DNA of 64,000 bases, taken from contig JADKDL010000009.1 in NCBI GenBank assembly GCA_016714605.1, positions 62,001 through 126,000 on the forward strand, given 5' to 3'. This DNA is from Bacteroidales bacterium. Its GTDB lineage: Bacteria; Bacteroidota; Bacteroidia; Bacteroidales; UBA1715. Below are positions 59,268 through 64,000 of this stretch, piece by piece. The stretch's first letter is position 1, and each line of letters starts with the position of its first letter. Below the pieces are notes generated by a model. It was not told the DNA's origin and searched no databases. It saw nothing but the letters and a program-made list of their open reading frames with translations. The translations under genes were made by a program, and so were the position numbers.

Positions 59268-60026
59268 ATGATAAAATATAAAATAGCATTTTGCATAACA
59301 TTCTTTCTAAGCATGGTTGCCACAAGTCAAACCTTACTTCTGCTTACAGAAACCAACGGATGGAATCACAAAACCAAAGAAGCAAGTTTAGAATTATTTA
59401 CCGCTTTGGCAAATGAAAACCAATACCAACTGCAACATACTGATAGTTCAGAAACAAACATAACCAAAGCAAACTTAAAGAAAGTTGCTATTCTGATATT
59501 AGCAAATACGACTGCCAATATTTTCACCCAGAAAGAAGAAAATTTGGTTCAAAATTTTGTAGAAAACGGAGGAGCAATATTTGGTATTCATGCAGCCTCT
59601 GATACTGAATATGACTGGCTTTGGTACCAAAATGCCATATCGGCTCATTTCACTACACATGCACCTGATGGTGAAAGAAGCGGTAGAATTATTATTGAAG
59701 ATAGAAGTCACCCAGCGGTAAAAGTTTTTTCAGATACAAACAATATTACCGAAGAGTGGTATAGCTTTAACCAATCGCCTAGAGACAAAGTAACGGTTCT
59801 AGCAAGTGTTGTTGAAAATTCCTATTTATCGTCGCCCGATGAAATGGGGTTGTTTGACAAAAAAATGGCTATGGGCGACCATCCTATTATCTGGCACAAA
59901 AAGGTTGGCAAGGGTATTGTCTATTACACCGCGCTTGGGCACAATCCGGACAACTACCTTAAACCTTATTTCAAAAATCACATTTTAGCTTCTCTCAATT
60001 GGATTATTGCAGAACAAAATAAATAA
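59268..60026 (+). CDS. Exported ThuA-like domain protein
   Basis: 252 residues with a signal peptide (MVATSQ). The ThuA-like (PF06283) glutamine-amidotransferase-like fold is clear: LLLTETNGWNHK, EENLVQNFVENGGAIFGIHAASDTEYDW, AHFTTHAPDG, EEWYSFNQSP, HPIIWHKKVGKGIVYYTALGHNPDNY. ThuA domains are implicated in sugar oxidation pathways and often appear exported in Bacteroidota; the reaction is unknown. It is followed 31 bases later by the first of two paralogous exported proteins. Confidence 0.85.
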   Translation: MIKYKIAFCITFFLSMVATSQTLLLLTETNGWNHKTKEASLELFTALANENQYQLQHTDSSETNITKANLKKVAILILANTTANIFTQKEENLVQNFVENGGAIFGIHAASDTEYDWLWYQNAISAHFTTHAPDGERSGRIIIEDRSHPAVKVFSDTNNITEEWYSFNQSPRDKVTVLASVVENSYLSSPDEMGLFDKKMAMGDHPIIWHKKVGKGIVYYTALGHNPDNYLKPYFKNHILASLNWIIAEQNK

Positions 60027-60057
60027 CTTAACTAATCAATCTCAAACACAAAACATT

Positions 60058-60924
60058 ATGACAAAGTTAATAATCGTATTTTTTCTAATTCTTTGTTCCT
60101 TTTCAGGGATAAGTCAGGCAATCTACACTGGCAAAATACAGAATAGCAATATAGAATTACAAATACAAGCCAATGAATCAATGAATATAATGGCAGTATA
60201 TATTATAAGCACATATAACAATCCAATACTTTTGAGTGGTTCACTTAAGAACGATTCTTTGATTCTCTTTACAAGAAATACAGATTTTTCTATAGATGAT
60301 ACTATTTTCATCTTCTCTGACTATAAAAATAATTACGATAACATTTCTGGAAATTACATGAATGCCGCAACCAAAGAAGCATTTCCTGTAAACTTTCGAA
60401 AAATAGGCGATATAGATTCATATCCTGTAAAAGATAAAGTATTTGAAATACTGCAAGCTACATCTAGTAGAGATCACTATTTTAAAATACGATTCTCGCA
60501 TAACGATTCAATTATTCCTGCAATTAATATTTATGATAAAAAGACCAATGCTTTAATTCAAACCATTGAGGCAGAATTCCTTTATAGAGAGTTTTATAAT
60601 GTATCGGTAGGCGATTATAACTTCGATGGCATTGAAGATTTCTCAGTATTTGAATCATTCTATGCCGGTGCCAATACTTCAAGTATATATTACTTGCGCA
60701 ATAAAAAAAAGAACCAATATTCCGAAAGCGGATTTACTGGAACATCACTAGAATTCAATGCTGTATCTAAAACCATTACAGAGCATAACCAATGCTGTGC
60801 AGGCAGGTATGTAACAATTACAAACTATATTCTTGAAAACGGCAAAATGGTTTTGATTAATAAATCCTGTATGGAATTTGATGAGGAATTGAACGATTTT
60901 AAAGAAGGTCCTTGTAATGATTAA
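60058..60924 (+). CDS. Exported hypothetical protein, paralogue A (XAC2610-like)
   Basis: ATG at 60058 (MTKLIIVFFLILCSFSGISQ, signal peptide) is preferred over the earlier frame start at 60007, since the paralogue begins in the same way. 288 residues. The central part has YTGKIQNSNIELQI and SYPVKDKVFEILQ; the C-terminal half carries a calcium-loop-like DYNFDGIEDFSVFESFYAGA, followed by FTGTSLEF and HNQCCAG. That half resembles XAC2610-type or FG-GAP-like proteins; this is a weak assignment. Function unknown. Confidence 0.68.
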   Translation: MTKLIIVFFLILCSFSGISQAIYTGKIQNSNIELQIQANESMNIMAVYIISTYNNPILLSGSLKNDSLILFTRNTDFSIDDTIFIFSDYKNNYDNISGNYMNAATKEAFPVNFRKIGDIDSYPVKDKVFEILQATSSRDHYFKIRFSHNDSIIPAINIYDKKTNALIQTIEAEFLYREFYNVSVGDYNFDGIEDFSVFESFYAGANTSSIYYLRNKKKNQYSESGFTGTSLEFNAVSKTITEHNQCCAGRYVTITNYILENGKMVLINKSCMEFDEELNDFKEGPCND

Positions 60925-60981
60925 ATTACCATTAATGGATAATTGTTTAAAGCTCTTTTTGTAAATATTTTAAAATAAATT

Positions 60982-61848
60982 ATGACAAAGTTAATCATCG
61001 TATTTTTTCTAATTCTTTGTTCCTTTTCAGGGATAAGTCAGGCAATCTACACTGGCAAAATACAAAATAGCAATATAGAATTACAAATACTAGCCACAGA
61101 TACGATGAATGTATTTGCTGTATATCTTTCTAATCTGGATAACACGCCAAGATTATTGAGAGGATCATTAAAAAATGATTCGTTAATTCTCTGTATTATA
61201 AATACAGACAGAACGCTTGGAGATACTGTTTTTACATTCACCGACTTTAAAACCAATTACGATAACATAAACGGAAATTACTATGCAGATACAACGATAA
61301 AAGCATTGCCAATATATCTGATGAAAAATGGCGATGTAGATTCATATCCGGTAAAAGATAGTGTATTTGAAATACTACAAGCTGAATCGAGTAAAGACCA
61401 GTATTTTAAAATACTATTCTCTCATAATCACTCTTTTATACCGGGAATAAACATATATAATAAAAAAAGTAATGCTTTAATTCAAACCATACAGAGTTAT
61501 TATTATTACAGAGAATTTTTTGTTGTATCGGTAGAAGATTATAATTTCGATAAGGTAGAAGATTTCTCAGTGTTTGAATCGTATTATGCCGGAGCAAACA
61601 CCTCAAGTATTTATTATTTACGCAATAAAAAAAACAACCAGTATACCGAAAGCGGATTTACCGGAACATCATTGCAATTCGATGCTCGTTCAAAAACAAT
61701 TACTGAATATAATCAATGTTGTGCAGGAAAATATATTTCTAAAAGTATCTACAAAGTAAAAAAGAACGAAATGGTTTTGATTGAGAAAAATTGTTTTGAA
61801 TTTGATGAGGAACTAAATAAACATATTGAAGGCGCTTGTCATGATTAA
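60982..61848 (+). CDS. Exported hypothetical protein, paralogue B
   Basis: 288 residues, tandem duplicate of the previous gene. The first ~35 codons are almost identical at the DNA level, while the rest has diverged, with the same motifs kept (SYPVKDSVFEILQAESSKDQ, DYNFDKVEDFSVFESYYAGA, FTGTSLQF, YNQCCAG). The near-identical signal region suggests gene conversion or selection on the leader. The Asp-rich loop has changed (FDGIED to FDKVED). Confidence 0.68.
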   Translation: MTKLIIVFFLILCSFSGISQAIYTGKIQNSNIELQILATDTMNVFAVYLSNLDNTPRLLRGSLKNDSLILCIINTDRTLGDTVFTFTDFKTNYDNINGNYYADTTIKALPIYLMKNGDVDSYPVKDSVFEILQAESSKDQYFKILFSHNHSFIPGINIYNKKSNALIQTIQSYYYYREFFVVSVEDYNFDKVEDFSVFESYYAGANTSSIYYLRNKKNNQYTESGFTGTSLQFDARSKTITEYNQCCAGKYISKSIYKVKKNEMVLIEKNCFEFDEELNKHIEGACHD

Positions 61849-61863
61849 TTTATTTTACTGTAT

Positions 61864-62379
61864 ATGAATGAAACAATTGAACACCTCCTATTGCATAAAT
61901 GTAAACCGAGACAAATTTCCTATATAAAAAGCAACCCCGAACAACTCCATAAGCTTTTGGAACTTAGTCTTGATTATCTGCACCCACTCTCCAAAAGAGC
62001 AGCCAGCTTACTTTGGAGTTGCATACCTGATGAACATTTTTGCTCGGAAACAGAAATTGACCTTCTGCTTGATATTTTACTCAAAATAAACGAGTCTCAC
62101 CAAAGAGAAGTATTCAAAATATTGTTTGAACTGCATCTGATTGAAGCACAGCAAGGTATTCTATATGCTCATTGTGTAAACGGTTGGTCGCAAACCCAGC
62201 TACAACCTTCTGTAAGATATAATGCACTGAAAATGATGCTCAAAATTGCAAATCAGCACAAAGAACTATTCTCAGAAATAGATATTCTTACCCAAAGTCA
62301 GTACCTTGAAACATTCTCAATCAATGCGGCAAAGGCAATTAGGAAAATGGTTGAGAACAATTGTAAGATTATTATATAA
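61864..62379 (+). CDS. Helical repeat-like hypothetical protein
   Basis: 171 residues, no signal peptide, all-helical: KLLELSLDYLHPLSKRAASL, DLLLDILLKINESHQREVFK, YNALKMMLKIANQHKEL. The pattern looks like a short HEAT/armadillo-type repeat protein. It starts 15 bases after paralogue B, so they are probably one transcript. Family not recognised. Confidence 0.6.
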   Translation: MNETIEHLLLHKCKPRQISYIKSNPEQLHKLLELSLDYLHPLSKRAASLLWSCIPDEHFCSETEIDLLLDILLKINESHQREVFKILFELHLIEAQQGILYAHCVNGWSQTQLQPSVRYNALKMMLKIANQHKELFSEIDILTQSQYLETFSINAAKAIRKMVENNCKIII

Positions 62380-62525
62380 TATTCACACCTAAATTCATTA
62401 TATAAGGACTTTTACAATGACTCTATATTTATTCAAAATAAATTTCACTTGAATAATACAAAATCTATCAGCATGAAAAACTAAATGATATATTTGCTTA
62501 AAATATTAATAAGTTTTTCATACTG

Positions 62526-63353
62526 ATGCTGAAGAAAGGAAACACAAAAATAAAAACACTATTTTATTCAATTGGTTTGTTACTGCTGTGCATGTCTTGC
62601 GGAGAGGTGCCTATAATTGAACCTGCTCAAGAAGTAGAGAGCTTTTATGAGAATTTTGAAGGTAAAAACACCAGCCAATTTCATTTACTGGTTAACGACT
62701 CACTTAAGAATTTAAGTTATCCAAGCTTCCTTCCAAATAACATAAACACAGCCCTTAAAAACACCCTCAATCCCGACGATTTTTTAAATAACGGCTATAG
62801 AACAGAACTGGCAATGTATAATTGTGCCAAATATAAAACAGTGGTAGCATATTCATTTAGTTTTATGATAGATAGCAACTACGCCGACTATGATTTTAAT
62901 CTCATTTGCCAATGGCAAGACTTGCCCTATTACAACCAAGGTGAAGCATGGGAACCATACCCACCACTCCGCACCGCCTCTCCCCCGCTAGCTCTTGTTT
63001 ATGCTGATAGTGTCTTGGATATAAAAATGAACAACGACCCCAATTCAAATAAGAAAACATTCAAAGTAGGTGATTCATACAAAGTAATAAAAGGGGTTTG
63101 GTATGAATTTTCAGCTCACGTATATTGGGATGATACCGATGAAGCATATATAGAAATTAAAATAAACGGCAACTATATGACACCTTTTAACGGAACCGAC
63201 TATAAATTCTACAACAAAAACCTTTATAACAGAGCCGGAAATTATTTCAAATTTGGGCAGTATAGAGGCAAAAACAAACCCGAAGTTGCAACCGTTGTGT
63301 ATTTCGATAATATCTCAATCCAAAGCATTTATCCTTACGTTTCTAAACCATAA
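62526..63353 (+). CDS. Polysaccharide lyase-like lipoprotein
   Basis: 275 residues with a lipobox (LLLLCMSC). The body follows the pattern of the jelly-roll polysaccharide lyase family (PF14099; heparin lyase-like): GYRTELAMYNC, SFMIDSNY, LICQWQDLP, PPLALVY, IKGVWYEFSAHVYW, IEIKINGNYMTPFNGT, and NYFKFGQYRG. Members cleave acidic glycans by beta-elimination or are non-catalytic binders; catalytic residues cannot be fixed from the sequence alone. A TATATTTG box at 62489-62496 is a candidate -7 element. The next gene starts seven bases after its stop. Confidence 0.65.
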   Translation: MLKKGNTKIKTLFYSIGLLLLCMSCGEVPIIEPAQEVESFYENFEGKNTSQFHLLVNDSLKNLSYPSFLPNNINTALKNTLNPDDFLNNGYRTELAMYNCAKYKTVVAYSFSFMIDSNYADYDFNLICQWQDLPYYNQGEAWEPYPPLRTASPPLALVYADSVLDIKMNNDPNSNKKTFKVGDSYKVIKGVWYEFSAHVYWDDTDEAYIEIKINGNYMTPFNGTDYKFYNKNLYNRAGNYFKFGQYRGKNKPEVATVVYFDNISIQSIYPYVSKP

Positions 63354-63359
63354 ACGAAA

Positions 63360-64000
63360 ATGTCAAAAACATTCTATTTTACAATATGGTTGATAATTGC
63401 GAATATCTTATTTATAAATCAGATATTTGCAAACGCGGATTATAAGATTAGTAATAAAACCTCAGCAACAAAAAATCACACCATACAGATTTCATTTGGC
63501 AGTTTTAGGAACTCCTATTTTTACCCAATGACAAACCTAGGCTACCAATATGAAATTATAAATAAACACAGGTTTAGAACATCTGCTAATTTAAGATCTT
63601 ATGGCACTTTATTCTTCTTTACCAAAAGTGCTTACGACATTTCTCAACTTACTGAATTAAACATATTACACAAAAAAAGCAATTCTCTAGGCTTATTTCT
63701 AGGCCTTGGCATAGATTGCCGATTGCGACTTGTAAAAGACGAGAGAAGCACCGCCCGGAGTGGTGTTGAGCCAATTATAAGTATAGTTCCTGAGTTTCAA
63801 AACGAACATATACTATTTAGAATTCCCTTTCAAACAGCATTCTATTCAAATGGTTTGGCTTTACGCATTATTCCCGAATTTGGCTATAATATAAATAAAG
63901 TTTGGCAATTGTATATCAGCTATGGCATGAGCTATTACACTATTTACCAAACTAAAGCAAATGAGTGGCGTAGAGATTCATTCTTGGGGGTTAGAATGCG
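63360..64000 (+). CDS. Outer-membrane beta-barrel protein, 3' end beyond window
   Basis: ATG at 63360 gives MSKTFYFTIWLIIANILFIN, a signal peptide with a probable cut near QIFANA. Alternating strands follow (HTIQISFGSF, YFYPMTNLGYQYEI, HRFRTSANLRSYG, SLGLFLGLGIDCRLRL, LALRIIPEFGYNI, LYISYGMSYYTIY). It is open to the right edge (213 codons). It begins six bases after the lyase-like lipoprotein gene stops, so the two are probably co-transcribed. Barrel type unknown. Confidence 0.6.
   Translation, partial: MSKTFYFTIWLIIANILFINQIFANADYKISNKTSATKNHTIQISFGSFRNSYFYPMTNLGYQYEIINKHRFRTSANLRSYGTLFFFTKSAYDISQLTELNILHKKSNSLGLFLGLGIDCRLRLVKDERSTARSGVEPIISIVPEFQNEHILFRIPFQTAFYSNGLALRIIPEFGYNINKVWQLYISYGMSYYTIYQTKANEWRRDSFLGVRM

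Overview
The window looks like a chromosome segment of a low-GC member of the Bacteroidota, probably Bacteroidales or a relative. The reasons are C-terminal type IX secretion (T9SS) sorting domains on several exported proteins, a reg_prop/Y_Y_Y sensor kinase of the HTCS type, ECF sigma/anti-sigma pairs, FISUMP and InlB-type repeat surface proteins, very few Shine-Dalgarno sequences, and at least one promoter with a TAnnTTTG -7 element. I found no rRNA, tRNA, CRISPR array or prophage genes.

Layout. 1-2.6 kb: a truncated GH11 xylanase, a T9SS cargo protein, and a small YgaP-like membrane protein behind a candidate Crp/Fnr operator. 2.9-9.7 kb: a giant collagen-like surface protein ending in a FISUMP domain. 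10.1-18.1 kb: a B1-type metallo-beta-lactamase-fold protein lacking one zinc ligand, a GIY-YIG protein, a DUF4349 lipoprotein, a serine hydrolase, an OFA-type MFS transporter, a Rieske ferredoxin, a lipoprotein and a DUF5329 protein. 18.2-19.1 kb: dispersed repeats plus a 42-bp palindromic tandem array. 19.2-33.5 kb: exported proteins (CotH/LTD/InlB-repeat protein, beta-helix protein, subtilase) and an ECF sigma cluster with a beta-barrel protein. 33.6-35.2 kb: a second 42-bp array joined to a conserved hypothetical gene. 35.4-39.4 kb: a McrBC type IV restriction module. 39.5-39.9 kb: a PIN toxin relic. 40.3-50.2 kb: a polysaccharide locus (PL1 pectate lyase, HTCS-like sensor kinase, SUMF1-like protein, GH16 with CBMs). 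50.8-54.8 kb: a VWA/YfbK protein divergent from an ECF sigma and a TonB-like anti-sigma; the VWA protein and the anti-sigma share an unusual SusC-plug-like segment. 55.0-64.0 kb: GNAT, a PIN toxin/antitoxin pair, a PH-like protein, a T9SS lectin, an outer-membrane protein next to a Crp/Fnr regulator, ThuA, two paralogous exported proteins, a polysaccharide-lyase-like lipoprotein and a partial beta-barrel protein.

How it fits together. The organism appears to degrade plant or algal polysaccharides (xylan, pectin, beta-glucan) with exported enzymes, and to display very repetitive surface proteins. Two features stand out. First, more than twenty single-base disruptions fall in otherwise well-conserved genes, mostly small indels; this looks more like assembly error than decay, so entries typed pseudogene may be intact in the organism. 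Second, the intergenic spaces carry a mosaic of dispersed repeats, including a composite unit made of a REP-like hairpin, a 42-bp palindromic array open on both strands, and the end of a hypothetical gene. That unit is the best candidate here for something undescribed.
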